The notes beneath the pieces were generated by a model. That model had not been told where the DNA came from and searched no databases. It saw only the letters and a program-made list of their open reading frames with translations. Source: Parasulfuritortus sp049322515 (GTDB lineage: Bacteria > Pseudomonadota > Gammaproteobacteria > Burkholderiales > Thiobacillaceae). Taken from it: a stretch of 64,000 nt of DNA. The DNA lies in NCBI GenBank assembly GCA_049322515.1, contig JBMOQW010000018.1, positions 1-64,000 on the forward strand, in the 5' to 3' direction. Positions 51,473-61,373 of the stretch are shown one piece after another; the first letter of the stretch is position 1, and each line of letters starts with the position of its first letter. The translations under genes were made by a program, and so were the position numbers.

Positions 51473-52072
51473 TTACTTGCGCATCGACTTTTCGATCGGG
51501 GTCAGCGCGGCAATGAAAGCCGGCCGACTGAAGATCCGCTCGGCGTACTTGAGCAGCGGAGCGGCCTGCTTGGGCAGGGCGATGCCAAAATGGTCGAGGC
51601 GCCAGAGCAGCGGTGCGATGGCGACGTCAAGCATGCTGTATTCCTCACCCAGCATGAATTTTTGCTTGGCGAAGATGGGCGCGATCTGGGTCAGGTTGTC
51701 ACGGATCGTGGTGCGCGCCTTTTCCTGGGTTTTGCCGGTGCCGTGCACGGCATCACCGAGATGGTTGAACAGGTCACGCTCGATGTTGAACAGGAACAAC
51801 CGGGTGCGCGCACGCATGACCGGATCGGCCGGCATCAGCTGGGGATGCGGAAAACGCTCGTCGATGTACTCGTTGATGATGTTCGATTCGTACAGGGTCA
51901 GATCCCGCTCGACCAGGATGGGCACCTGGTTGTACGGGTTCATGACCGCGATTTCCTCGGGCTTTTCGTGCAGATCGACATCCTTGATCTCGAAATCCAT
52001 GCCCTTTTCGAACAACACGATGCGACAGCGGTGGCTGAATGGACAGGAAGTACCCGAATACAAAATCATCAT
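51473..52072 (-). CDS. sspA: Stringent starvation protein A (GST-fold)
   Basis: A 199-residue RNA-polymerase-associated protein with a glutathione S-transferase fold. The N-terminal thioredoxin-like part has the SspA-type start MILYSGTSCPFSHRCRIVLFEKGMDF, and the later NPYNQVPILVERDLTLYESNIINEYIDERFPHPQL is typical. It activates stress and acid-tolerance transcription in Escherichia coli. It lies directly after petC on the same strand, the usual bc1-sspAB order of betaproteobacteria. Confidence 0.95.
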   Translation of the reverse strand: MMILYSGTSCPFSHRCRIVLFEKGMDFEIKDVDLHEKPEEIAVMNPYNQVPILVERDLTLYESNIINEYIDERFPHPQLMPADPVMRARTRLFLFNIERDLFNHLGDAVHGTGKTQEKARTTIRDNLTQIAPIFAKQKFMLGEEYSMLDVAIAPLLWRLDHFGIALPKQAAPLLKYAERIFSRPAFIAALTPIEKSMRK

Positions 52073-52104
52073 CTTAAAAATCCTCGACTACCGGGCCGTG
52101 AAGC

Positions 52105-52848
52105 TCAGTGCACATCTTTCCAAAATTCCTTCTTGAGATAGAAGGCGATCACGAAGAACATGGACAGGAAAATCAGCACGATCAATCCGATGTTCTTGCG
52201 GTTGGTCTGGGCAGGCTCGCCCATCCAGACCAGGTAATTGACCAAGTCGGCCACGGTGGCGTCAAACTCGGCCTGGGTCAACTTGCCGGGCTTGACCAGT
52301 TCGAGCCGTTCGATGACTTCGTGGGTCTTGCCCTCGTGGTCGGTCTCGGTACGCATCACTGGGGCCAGGTGGCCTTGCAGTTCTTGCAGGACATGCGGCA
52401 TGCCGACCTTGTCGAACACGGTGTTGTTCCAGCCAGTCGGCCGGGTGTTGTCGCGATAGAAGGCGCGCAGATAGGTATAGAGCCAGTCGGCCCCGCGCGA
52501 GCGGGCGATCACGCTCAGGTCGGGCGGTGCGGCGCCAAACCACTCCTTGGCTTCCTTCTTGTTCATGGACACCTTCATGAGCTCGCCCGGTTTGTCGGCG
52601 GCGAACAGCAGGTTGTCCTTGATCTGCTGCTCGGTCAGCCCGATGTCCTGCATGCGGTTGTAGCGCATGTAGCCGGCACTATGGCAGTTCAGGCAATAGT
52701 TGACGAAGGTGCGCGCGCCACGTTGCAGGGACTCATGGTCATTGACATTGACCGGCGCCTTGTCGAGATGCATGGCGGTCGAGGCCGTGGCCAGCGTCGG
52801 CAGGGCCAGGAGCAGGAAGAAAAATGTCTTGGCGGCAGGCATTTTCAT
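52105..52848 (-). CDS. petC: Cytochrome c1 of the bc1 complex
   Basis: A 247-residue subunit that carries electrons from the Rieske protein to soluble cytochrome c. It has a signal peptide (residues 1-22), a CLNCHSAGYMRYNRM haem motif near residue 52, and a C-terminal membrane anchor (IGLIVLIFLSMFFVIAFYLKKEF). A distal Met ligand may lie in KVGMPHVLQ. It overlaps the cytochrome b gene by four bases. Confidence 0.95.
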   Translation of the reverse strand: MKMPAAKTFFFLLLALPTLATASTAMHLDKAPVNVNDHESLQRGARTFVNYCLNCHSAGYMRYNRMQDIGLTEQQIKDNLLFAADKPGELMKVSMNKKEAKEWFGAAPPDLSVIARSRGADWLYTYLRAFYRDNTRPTGWNNTVFDKVGMPHVLQELQGHLAPVMRTETDHEGKTHEVIERLELVKPGKLTQAEFDATVADLVNYLVWMGEPAQTNRKNIGLIVLIFLSMFFVIAFYLKKEFWKDVH

Positions 52849-54071
52849 TTGTCAGTCACCCTTTCCGGTTCCGTCTTGTAGGTGTCGTTCTTGGTATACC
52901 AAGGCATCAACACGAAGAAAGCGAAATACACCACAGTGAAAATCTGCGACAGCACGGTGTACAGCGGGGTGACCGGCATGATGCCCAACCAACCCAGGCT
53001 GACGAAGGCGATCACGAACAGGGCCAGGGCGATCTTGAACTTGGGACCACGATAGCGGATCGACTTGACCGGCGATCGGTCGAGCCAGGGCAGGAAGAAG
53101 AAGATCAGGACCGCCACGCCCATCAGGGCAACGCCCGGGAACTGCGAGCCGAACATTGGCGGCACCGCACGCAGGATGGCGTAGTACGGCGTAAAGTACC
53201 AGACTGGGGCAATGTGCTCAGGGGTCTTGAGCGGATCGGCCGGGATGAAGTTGTTGTACTCCAGGAAATAACCGCCCATCTCCGGCGCGAAGAACAGGAT
53301 CGCGGTGAAGGCGATCAGGAAGACCACGACACCCAGGATGTCCTTGACCGTGTAATACGGATGGAACGGAATGCCATCCAAGGGCTTGCCGTTTTCGTCC
53401 TTCTTCTTCTTGATCTCGACGCCGTCCGGGTTGTTCGAACCGACCTCGTGCAGGGCCACCAGGTGCGCAGCGACCAGGCCGACCAGCACCAGCGGCAGCG
53501 CGATCACATGCAACGCAAAGAAGCGGTTCAGGGTGGCATCGCCGACCACGAAATCACCCCGGATCAGGGTGGACAGGTCGTTGCCGATGAAGGGCACGGC
53601 GGCGAACAGGTTGATGATCACCTGGGCGCCCCAGTATGACATCTGGCCCCAGGGCAGCAGGTAGCCCATGAAGGCTTCGGCCATCAGCATGAGGTAGATG
53701 AGCATGCCGAAAATCCAGATCAGCTCGCGCGGCCCCCGGTAGGAACCGTAGATCAGGCCACGGAACATGTGCAGGTAAACCACGATGAAGAAGGCCGAGG
53801 CACCGGTCGAATGGGCATAGCGGATCAGCCAGCCGAGCGGCACGTCGCGCATGATGTATTCGACAGACGCAAAGGCGAGTTCGCTGTCCGGCTTGTAGTT
53901 CATGGTCAGGAAGATGCCGGTGACGATCTGGATCACCAGCACCAGCAGGGCCAGGGAACCGAAGTAGTACCAGAAGTTGAAATTCTTGGGCGCGAAATAC
54001 TCGGACAGATGCGCCTTGTAGGACGAGGTCAGCGGGAATCGCTCGTCCAACCAGTGAATGACTTTCTCCAT
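52845..54071 (-). CDS. petB: Cytochrome b of the bc1 complex
   Basis: A 408-residue integral membrane protein with eight transmembrane helices and two b haems. The haem-ligand histidines lie in WLIRYAHSTGASAFFIVVYLHMFRG and in FFALHVIALPLVLVGLVAAHLVALH. The quinol-oxidation site motif PEWY is replaced by PVWYFTPYY here, as in other betaproteobacteria and alphaproteobacteria variants. It forms the core of the quinol:cytochrome c oxidoreductase. Confidence 0.96.
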   Translation of the reverse strand: MEKVIHWLDERFPLTSSYKAHLSEYFAPKNFNFWYYFGSLALLVLVIQIVTGIFLTMNYKPDSELAFASVEYIMRDVPLGWLIRYAHSTGASAFFIVVYLHMFRGLIYGSYRGPRELIWIFGMLIYLMLMAEAFMGYLLPWGQMSYWGAQVIINLFAAVPFIGNDLSTLIRGDFVVGDATLNRFFALHVIALPLVLVGLVAAHLVALHEVGSNNPDGVEIKKKKDENGKPLDGIPFHPYYTVKDILGVVVFLIAFTAILFFAPEMGGYFLEYNNFIPADPLKTPEHIAPVWYFTPYYAILRAVPPMFGSQFPGVALMGVAVLIFFFLPWLDRSPVKSIRYRGPKFKIALALFVIAFVSLGWLGIMPVTPLYTVLSQIFTVVYFAFFVLMPWYTKNDTYKTEPERVTDK

Positions 54072-54091
54072 TTTTTATCTTTCCTCGAGAA

Positions 54092-54694
54092 TCAGGCAGC
54101 TTGCTGATCTTCGCCGATCAGCAGCTTGGCATCGCTCAGGTATTTGTGCGGCGGGATCACCAGGTTGGTCGGGGCGGGAGACCCGTTGAACACCCTGGCT
54201 GCCAGGTCGAAACGGGAACCGTGGCAGGGACAGAAAAAACCGCCCGGCCAGTCGGCGCCGAGGTCGGCCGGGCCGACTTCCTTGCGGTAGGTCGGCGAGC
54301 AACCCAGGTGGGTGCAGATACCGACCGCGACCAGGTACTTCGGGTTGATGGCGCGGGTCGGATTCTTGCAGTACTCAGGCTGCTGGGACGTGTTCTCCGA
54401 ATCGGCATCGGTCAACTTGTCCTTGTGTTTGTCCAGGCCCGCCAGCATTTCCGCGGTGCGATGCACGATCCACACCGGCTTGCCGCGCCATTCGACGGTC
54501 AGCATCATGCCCGGCTCGATCTTGCTCAGGTCCACCTCGACCGGGGCGCCGGCAGCCAGCGCACGGGCGCTCGGCATCATGCTGGCCACGAAAGGCACCG
54601 CCGCGCCCAGCGCCGCGACACCCCCCACCCCCGCACTCATCGCCACCAGAAAGCGGCGCTTGGAACCATCCATGGTCATCTCGCTCATATCCAT
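54092..54694 (-). CDS. petA: Rieske iron-sulfur subunit of the bc1 complex
   Basis: A 200-residue protein with a twin-arginine-type N terminus (SKRRFLVAMSAGVGGVAALGAAVPF) that serves as the membrane anchor. The [2Fe-2S] ligands are in the two boxes CTHLGC and CPCHGSRF, with the two bridging cysteines of true bc1 Rieske proteins. It is the first gene of petABC, read on the minus strand, 20 bases before petB. Confidence 0.96.
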   Translation of the reverse strand: MDMSEMTMDGSKRRFLVAMSAGVGGVAALGAAVPFVASMMPSARALAAGAPVEVDLSKIEPGMMLTVEWRGKPVWIVHRTAEMLAGLDKHKDKLTDADSENTSQQPEYCKNPTRAINPKYLVAVGICTHLGCSPTYRKEVGPADLGADWPGGFFCPCHGSRFDLAARVFNGSPAPTNLVIPPHKYLSDAKLLIGEDQQAA

Positions 54695-54894
54695 TCCTAA
54701 CCTTGTGTGGTCGCGAATCCGTCCGCACCGGTGAAGCCCCCCGGTTCGCGCGACGGCAGCAATAAAACCGCCGCATTGTACCCGAATCGCGGCTCGAACT
54801 TAAGGTGCTTCCTCAAGATTCGACCCGGTCCCTGGTTTCTTCCCTGGACCCGGAGGGTAGAATTGACCTTCCGGAAATTTTCAGACACCCCGAT

Positions 54895-56058
<1,164 letters not shown>

Positions 56059-56073
56059 GACGGCAGGAACCGG

Positions 56074-57555
56074 TCAGACCCGGTTCCGCCACTCGGTCTC
56101 TTCGGCGTCGAACAGCCGGTTGGCTTCCAACGGACCCCAGCTGCCGGCCGGATAGGTGTGGATGAAATCCCGCTCCTGGGCCCAGTATTTCAGGATCGGA
56201 TCGACCACCCGCCAGGCCCACTCGACCTCGTCGAAGCGGATGAACAGAGTGTGGTCGCCCTCGATCACGTCCAGCAGCAGGGCCTCGTAAGCATCCAGGG
56301 GTGCCTCGTCGTCGCTCCGGTAGCTGGCGTTCAGACGGATGATCCGGGTGTCCATGCCCAGTCCCGGCTGTTTGGCATGCAGCTCCATGTGCATGCTTTC
56401 GTTGGGCTGGATCGACAGCACGATCCAGTTCGGCTCCAGGGTTTCCAGCGGGGTTTCCCGAAACAGCAACTGGGGCGGGTGGCGCAGGCGGATCGCGATC
56501 ATCGACAGGCTTTCCTTGAGCCGCTTGCCGGTGCGCAGATAAAACGGCACGCCACGCCAGCGCCAGTTGTCGATGTAGAGTTTCGCCGCGACGAAGGACT
56601 CGGTGACCGAATCCTTTTCCACGCCGGCCTCTTCCTGGTAGCCGGGCACCTGGACGCCATTCACCACGCCGCCCTTGTACTGGGCGCGGAAGGCGTGGGC
56701 GTGCACCGAGCGCTTGGCGATCGGCCGAATGCAGCGCAGCACCTTGACCTTCTCGTCGCGCATGGCGTCGGCTTCGAGCGCCGGCGGCGGCTCCATGGCC
56801 ACCAGGGTGAGCAACTGCATCAGGTGGTTCTGCAGCATGTCACGCATCGCGCCCGCCTTGTCGTAGTAATCGGCGCGCGTGCCGATGCCGACACTCTCCG
56901 CCACCGTGATCTGCACGTGGTCGATGTAGTTGCGGTTCCAGAGCGGCTCGATCAGGGTGTTGGCGAAGCGGAACACCAGCAGGTTCTGGACCGTCTCCTT
57001 GCCCATGTAATGGTCGATGCGGAAGATCTGTTTCTCGTCGAAATGGCGGTGCAGCAGCTCGTTCAGGACCTGGGCCGACTCGATGTCGCTGCCGAACGGT
57101 TTCTCGACCACGATCCGGTGCAGGCCGCGCGGCCGGTTGAGGCCCGCCTTGTCGAGGTTCTTGATGACCGCCGGGAAGTCGCCCGGCTTGATCGCCAGGT
57201 AGAACACCACGTGCGAGCAGACGCCCAGCTTGGGCTTGGCCAGGGTTTCCTTGAGTGCCTCGTAAGCGGCCGGGTCAGCCTGGTCGCCACGCACGTAGTC
57301 GAAGCGGGCGACGAAACGCGCCAACGCCTCGGCTTCGGCCTGGCAGCATTGGCCGAGCACTTCGCGGACATAGGCGCGCCAGGACTCGTCGTCGAACTCG
57401 CGCCGGCCGAAAGCGACGAAGTTGAGCACCTCGGGCAGCCGCCCCGCCACTTCCAGCCGGTACAGCGCGGGAAGCAGCTTGAGCGAGGCGAGGTTGCCGG
57501 TCGCGCCGAAGATGACGAAATTGCAGGGCGGCAAGGCGCCTTCGTGGTCGAGCAT
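56074..57555 (-). CDS. zwf: Glucose-6-phosphate 1-dehydrogenase
   Basis: A 493-residue enzyme of the oxidative pentose phosphate and Entner-Doudoroff pathways, converting glucose-6-phosphate to 6-phosphogluconolactone with NAD(P)+. The nucleotide-binding start is FVIFGATGNLASLKLLPALY, a slight variant of the usual GASGDL. The catalytic segment FRIDHYMGKETVQNLLVFRF and the later KRLKESLSMIAIRL are standard. It starts one base after gnd, with which it is co-transcribed. Confidence 0.96.
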   Translation of the reverse strand: MLDHEGALPPCNFVIFGATGNLASLKLLPALYRLEVAGRLPEVLNFVAFGRREFDDESWRAYVREVLGQCCQAEAEALARFVARFDYVRGDQADPAAYEALKETLAKPKLGVCSHVVFYLAIKPGDFPAVIKNLDKAGLNRPRGLHRIVVEKPFGSDIESAQVLNELLHRHFDEKQIFRIDHYMGKETVQNLLVFRFANTLIEPLWNRNYIDHVQITVAESVGIGTRADYYDKAGAMRDMLQNHLMQLLTLVAMEPPPALEADAMRDEKVKVLRCIRPIAKRSVHAHAFRAQYKGGVVNGVQVPGYQEEAGVEKDSVTESFVAAKLYIDNWRWRGVPFYLRTGKRLKESLSMIAIRLRHPPQLLFRETPLETLEPNWIVLSIQPNESMHMELHAKQPGLGMDTRIIRLNASYRSDDEAPLDAYEALLLDVIEGDHTLFIRFDEVEWAWRVVDPILKYWAQERDFIHTYPAGSWGPLEANRLFDAEETEWRNRV

Positions 57556-57556
57556 T

Positions 57557-58471
57557 TCAGCCCTCCTTCACGGCATGGCCGCCGAAACCCTTGCGCATCA
57601 TGGCGAGCATCTTGTTGCCGAAGTCGGCCTTGCCCTGGGAGTCGAAGCGGCTCATCAGGGCCAAGGTCATCACCGGTGTCGGCACGCCCTGCTCGATCGA
57701 CTCCAGCGCGGTCCAGCGCCCTTCTCCGGAATCGGACACGAACGGCTCGATGGCGTCCAGGCGCTGGTCGCCCTTGAGGAAATCGGCGGTCAGGTCGAGC
57801 AACCAGGAACGCACCACGGAACTGTGCCGCCACAACTCCGCAACGGCCCCGAGGTCGAGTTCGAATTCGTCCTTGGCACGCATCAGGGCGAAGCCCTCGG
57901 CGAAGGCCTGCATCATGCCGTACTCGATGCCGTTGTGGATCATCTTCACGAAATGCCCGGCCCCGACCGGCCCGGCGTGCAGCCAGCCAGTCTCGGGCGA
58001 AGGCGCCAGCACCTTGAGGAAGGGCGCGACCCGCGCCACAGCCTCCGGCGCGCCCCCTGCCATCAGGCAGTAGCCATTGGCCAGGCCCCAGATGCCGCCC
58101 GAGACACCGACATCGACAAAGCCGATGCCCTGGCCGGCCAACACCGGCGCACGCGCCTGGGCCGCCTTGTAGTAGCCGTTGGCACCATCGACCACCAGGT
58201 CGCCCGGCGACAGCAAGGTCGCCAGTTCATCCAAGGCCGCCTGGGTGGCGTCACCGGCCGGCAACATCAGCCAGACCACCCGCGGCGCCGCCAGACCGGC
58301 GACCAGATCGGCCAGCGACCGGCAAGCCACGACATGGCTTTCCTCTGCGGCGAGTTTCTCCGTCACCTCGTAGCTGCGATTGCAGGCATGCACCCGGACA
58401 CCGCCGCGCGCCAGGCGGCGCGCCATGTTGCCGCCCATGCGTCCGAGCCCGTACAGACCGATTTCCAGCAT
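57557..58471 (-). CDS. gnd: 6-phosphogluconate dehydrogenase, short (NAD-type) form
   Basis: A 304-residue decarboxylating dehydrogenase making ribulose-5-phosphate. The Rossmann motif is GLGRMGGNMARRLARGG, and GVSGGIWGLANGYCLMAGG followed by GAGHFVKMIHNGIEYGMMQAFAEGF carries the catalytic Lys-His-Asn region. The length places it in the short, YqeC/GndA type, often NAD-dependent, in contrast to the 470-residue form. It forms an operon with zwf. Confidence 0.94.
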   Translation of the reverse strand: MLEIGLYGLGRMGGNMARRLARGGVRVHACNRSYEVTEKLAAEESHVVACRSLADLVAGLAAPRVVWLMLPAGDATQAALDELATLLSPGDLVVDGANGYYKAAQARAPVLAGQGIGFVDVGVSGGIWGLANGYCLMAGGAPEAVARVAPFLKVLAPSPETGWLHAGPVGAGHFVKMIHNGIEYGMMQAFAEGFALMRAKDEFELDLGAVAELWRHSSVVRSWLLDLTADFLKGDQRLDAIEPFVSDSGEGRWTALESIEQGVPTPVMTLALMSRFDSQGKADFGNKMLAMMRKGFGGHAVKEG

Positions 58472-58698
58472 TTCCGCCCCCTATTGCGTTGACACGATTC
58501 CCGGACTATCCGGGCTTCATGGGCGAAGTTCAAGCGGCAACGGCCCATGTCATGACCTCTTCATGTGACAGGGTCGTCATCAGCCCCGGGCCACATCACC
58601 CGAGCCCAGGGGTCGTGCCCGACTCGGTCATGCCTTGGTCGTCCAACCATCACGATTCCCTCTTATACTTGGCCCACTTGTACTAGAGGCCCCCGCTC
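58472..58698. promoter_or_regulatory. Divergent control region between gnd and glgA
   Basis: This 227-base gap must contain the promoters of both gnd-zwf and glgA. A TATACT at 58664-58669 could be a -10 box for glgA; no matching -35 box at good spacing is obvious. No other structure stands out. Confidence 0.4.
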
Positions 58699-60111
58699 AT
58701 GATGAAAGTCCTGTTCGCCACCTCGGAAGCCCGCCCCCTGATCAAGACCGGAGGCCTCGCCGACGTGTCCGGCGCCTTGCCCACCGCCCTGCGCGAGCTG
58801 GGCATCGATTGCCGTCTGCTGCTGCCCGGCTATCCACAGGTCCTAGCCGGCCTGCCCGAAGCGATCGAGGTCGCTCGCGTCGACGACACCGTCGAAGCCC
58901 GCCTGCTGCTGGCCCACCTGCCGGGTGCCGAAGTCCCGGTCTACGTTCTCGATGCGCCGGCCTATTTCCAGCGCGAGGGTGGCCCCTACCAGGACAGCCA
59001 AGGCCATGAGCACGCCGACAATCCGCAACGCTTCGCGCTCCTGTCCCGGGTGGCCGCCCGGCTCTGTGCCACCGACTCGCCGCTCGAATGGCGCCCTGAC
59101 CTGTTGCACTGCAACGACTGGCAAACCGGGCTGGCACCGGCCTTCCTGCACTTTGCCGGAAAGCCGGTGCCGAGCCTGATGACCATCCACAACCTGGCTT
59201 TCCAGGGCATTTACCCGCCTGCCATGACCGCGCTGGTGGGCCTGCCCGATGCCGCCTTCCAAATCGCTGGCGCCGAGTATTACGGCAATTTGTCATTCCT
59301 CAAGGCCGGCCTGTTCTATACCGACTGGATCACCACCGTGAGCCCCAGCTACGCCGAGGAAATCCAGCACCCGCCCCTCGGCATGGGCATGCAGGGCCTG
59401 CTCTCGGACCGCCGGGAGCGCCTGACCGGCATCCTGAACGGCATCGACACCGCCGACTGGAACCCGTCCAGCGACCTGCACCTGCCCTGCGAATATTCCT
59501 CGCGCGCGCCTTCCGGCAAGAAACGCTGCAAGCAGGCCCTGCAGAGCGACCTCAACCTGGACGTCCAGGCCGAAGCCCCGCTGTTCGGCGTGGTTTCCCG
59601 GCTGACCCACCAGAAGGGCCTCGATTGGATCCTCCAGGTGGCGCCCGGCATCCTCGACCGGGGTGGCCAGATCGCCCTGCTCGGTACCGGCGAGAAGGAG
59701 GTTGAAGCCGCCTTGCGTGACCTGGCTGATCAGCATCCCGGCCGGGTATCGGTGACCATCGGCTACGACGAGGGCCTCAGCCATCGCATCGAGGCCGGCG
59801 CCGACCTGTTCCTGATGCCGAGCCGCTTCGAGCCCTGTGGCCTGAACCAGATGTACAGCCTGCGCTATGGCACCGTGCCGCTCGTGCATGCCACCGGGGG
59901 TCTCAAGGATACCGTCGAGGATGGGGTGAACGGTTTCGTGTTCACCGACCCGAGTGCACACGGACTCTGGGGCGCGGTCGAGCGCGCCCTTGCCGCTTAC
60001 CCGGACAAACCCGCCTGGAAAAAACTGATGCAGGCGGGCATGACCCGCGATTTCAGCTGGGAGCGCAGCGCCCGCGAATACGTGGCGGTGTATCGACGTC
60101 TGGTTGGCTGA
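58699..60111 (+). CDS. glgA: Glycogen synthase (ADP-glucose type)
   Basis: A 470-residue GT5 glycosyltransferase that extends glycogen from ADP-glucose. The N-terminal SEARPLIKTGGLADVSGALP contains the KTGGL ADP-glucose motif; the C-terminal LMPSRFEPCGLNQMYSLRYGTVPLVHATGGLKDTV contains the catalytic E-x7-E pattern of the GT-B fold. An ATG-ATG start is preceded by a weak ribosome site. It is divergent from gnd-zwf, which links storage carbon with pentose phosphate metabolism. Confidence 0.95.
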   Translation: MMKVLFATSEARPLIKTGGLADVSGALPTALRELGIDCRLLLPGYPQVLAGLPEAIEVARVDDTVEARLLLAHLPGAEVPVYVLDAPAYFQREGGPYQDSQGHEHADNPQRFALLSRVAARLCATDSPLEWRPDLLHCNDWQTGLAPAFLHFAGKPVPSLMTIHNLAFQGIYPPAMTALVGLPDAAFQIAGAEYYGNLSFLKAGLFYTDWITTVSPSYAEEIQHPPLGMGMQGLLSDRRERLTGILNGIDTADWNPSSDLHLPCEYSSRAPSGKKRCKQALQSDLNLDVQAEAPLFGVVSRLTHQKGLDWILQVAPGILDRGGQIALLGTGEKEVEAALRDLADQHPGRVSVTIGYDEGLSHRIEAGADLFLMPSRFEPCGLNQMYSLRYGTVPLVHATGGLKDTVEDGVNGFVFTDPSAHGLWGAVERALAAYPDKPAWKKLMQAGMTRDFSWERSAREYVAVYRRLVG

Positions 60112-60141
60112 AAAAAAACGCACCGGGGCGGCCCCGGTGCG
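60111..60141 (-). terminator. Intrinsic terminator of the lipoprotein gene
   Basis: On the minus strand, CGCACCGGGGC pairs with GCCCCGGTGCG around a single-base centre, followed by eight T. It lies 24 bases after the stop of the lipoprotein gene. In the plus direction there is no T-run, so it serves the minus-strand gene. Confidence 0.88.
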
Positions 60142-60165
60142 TGATCGAAGCGCCCCTGTCGGCGA

Positions 60166-61275
60166 TCAGTTCGGCGTGTAGAGATAGTGCGCGCTGTAGG
60201 CGAAGCTCATCGCGATCGGTGACGTGATGTTGATCTGCACGTCGACCCGGCCGGTGTTGCCCGAGAAGGTGCAGCCGGTGATGGTCACCGTGGCCCCGCT
60301 GTAGCTGTTGTTGAGGGCGTCCAATTGTTCCATGGCGGTCGGGTCGTTGCAGAACTCGTCCTGGGTGGTCGGTTTTGGAATGTCGTTGATGACCACCGCG
60401 GGCGGCTGCACCGGGAAATTGCCGGTGACGGTGACGGTGAGATCGTAGTCGCCGCTGGGGATACCGCCGCCGTTGTCGTCACCGCCGCCGTTGTCCCCGC
60501 CGGTGCCTGGCAGATCGCAGGTGAAGGTGTTGTTGGCATAGCTGCAATGGTCCGGCAGGTAGGCGTTGATGTAGCTGCCGACCTGCTCGGCGTAGGATGA
60601 TGGATCGGCGGCTGCAACCTGAGCCAGGTAAGCATCGAGGCTGACCCCGGCCATCGATTGCAGTCCGGACAGCACTGCCAGCGCCTGGCGATAAGTTTCC
60701 TGGGTAGCCGTGGTCGAGATCAGGGCCGGCAACGCGTCGAAGAAGTCGAAACCGTTGCCCAGGCCGAAGGTCTGCGCCAGTTCCTCGGCCGCCGCCTGCG
60801 CTGCCGCGCTGGACATCTGGTCCGCCATGCGCAGCGCTGCCTCGGTGAACGGCGTCAGGGCGACGCTGATCTCGCCGCCATTGACGCTTACCAGGGTGCG
60901 CAGGGGCACGGTCAGCGTGGTCGCATCCACCCCGGGCGTTGCCTCGTCGTCGTAGACGGCGCCGGCAAGCAGGCTGAGCAGTGCCTCGCCGACATAGTCC
61001 TGCACGTTCAGGGTGAAGCCGCTGGTTGCCGGATCGATCTGGGCACAGGCCAAGGCCTCCGTACCGGGACCGGTGGCGGTCACCGGATAGGCGCAGACCT
61101 GACCCGAACTGAACGGCCCGGCCATGGCGATGCCCTGAATGGTGGTCGACACGCTGGGCGTGCCGCCGCCACCGGCGTCGTCATCCGAGTCATCACCGCC
61201 GCAGGCCGACAGCGTCACCGCCAAGACCAGACCACTGAAGACCCCCGCCAACCGCTTGTGCTTGAACATGTACAT
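60166..61275 (-). CDS. Lipoprotein of unknown function
   Basis: A 369-residue lipoprotein: hydrophobic N terminus and lipobox TLSACGG (Cys near residue 25), followed by an Asp/Gly-rich spacer (GDDSDDDAGGGG). The mature part has an N-terminal beta domain (IQGIAMAGPFSSGQVCAYPV), a helical middle, a Gly/Asp-rich linker (PGTGGDNGGGDDNGGG) and a C-terminal beta domain with paired cysteines. No family recognised. The ATG at 61275 is preferred, with AGGAAA seven bases upstream. It shares a 98-base region with the divergent histidine kinase gene. Confidence 0.75.
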   Translation of the reverse strand: MYMFKHKRLAGVFSGLVLAVTLSACGGDDSDDDAGGGGTPSVSTTIQGIAMAGPFSSGQVCAYPVTATGPGTEALACAQIDPATSGFTLNVQDYVGEALLSLLAGAVYDDEATPGVDATTLTVPLRTLVSVNGGEISVALTPFTEAALRMADQMSSAAAQAAAEELAQTFGLGNGFDFFDALPALISTTATQETYRQALAVLSGLQSMAGVSLDAYLAQVAAADPSSYAEQVGSYINAYLPDHCSYANNTFTCDLPGTGGDNGGGDDNGGGIPSGDYDLTVTVTGNFPVQPPAVVINDIPKPTTQDEFCNDPTAMEQLDALNNSYSGATVTITGCTFSGNTGRVDVQINITSPIAMSFAYSAHYLYTPN

Positions 61276-61373
61276 GTGTGTTTCCTGTCCAGAAGATGGA
61301 TAATTCATACCACCATAATGTCAATCCGGCCGCCCCGCGACAATCCCGCGAACGCGGGGGTGGCGGGTCAACG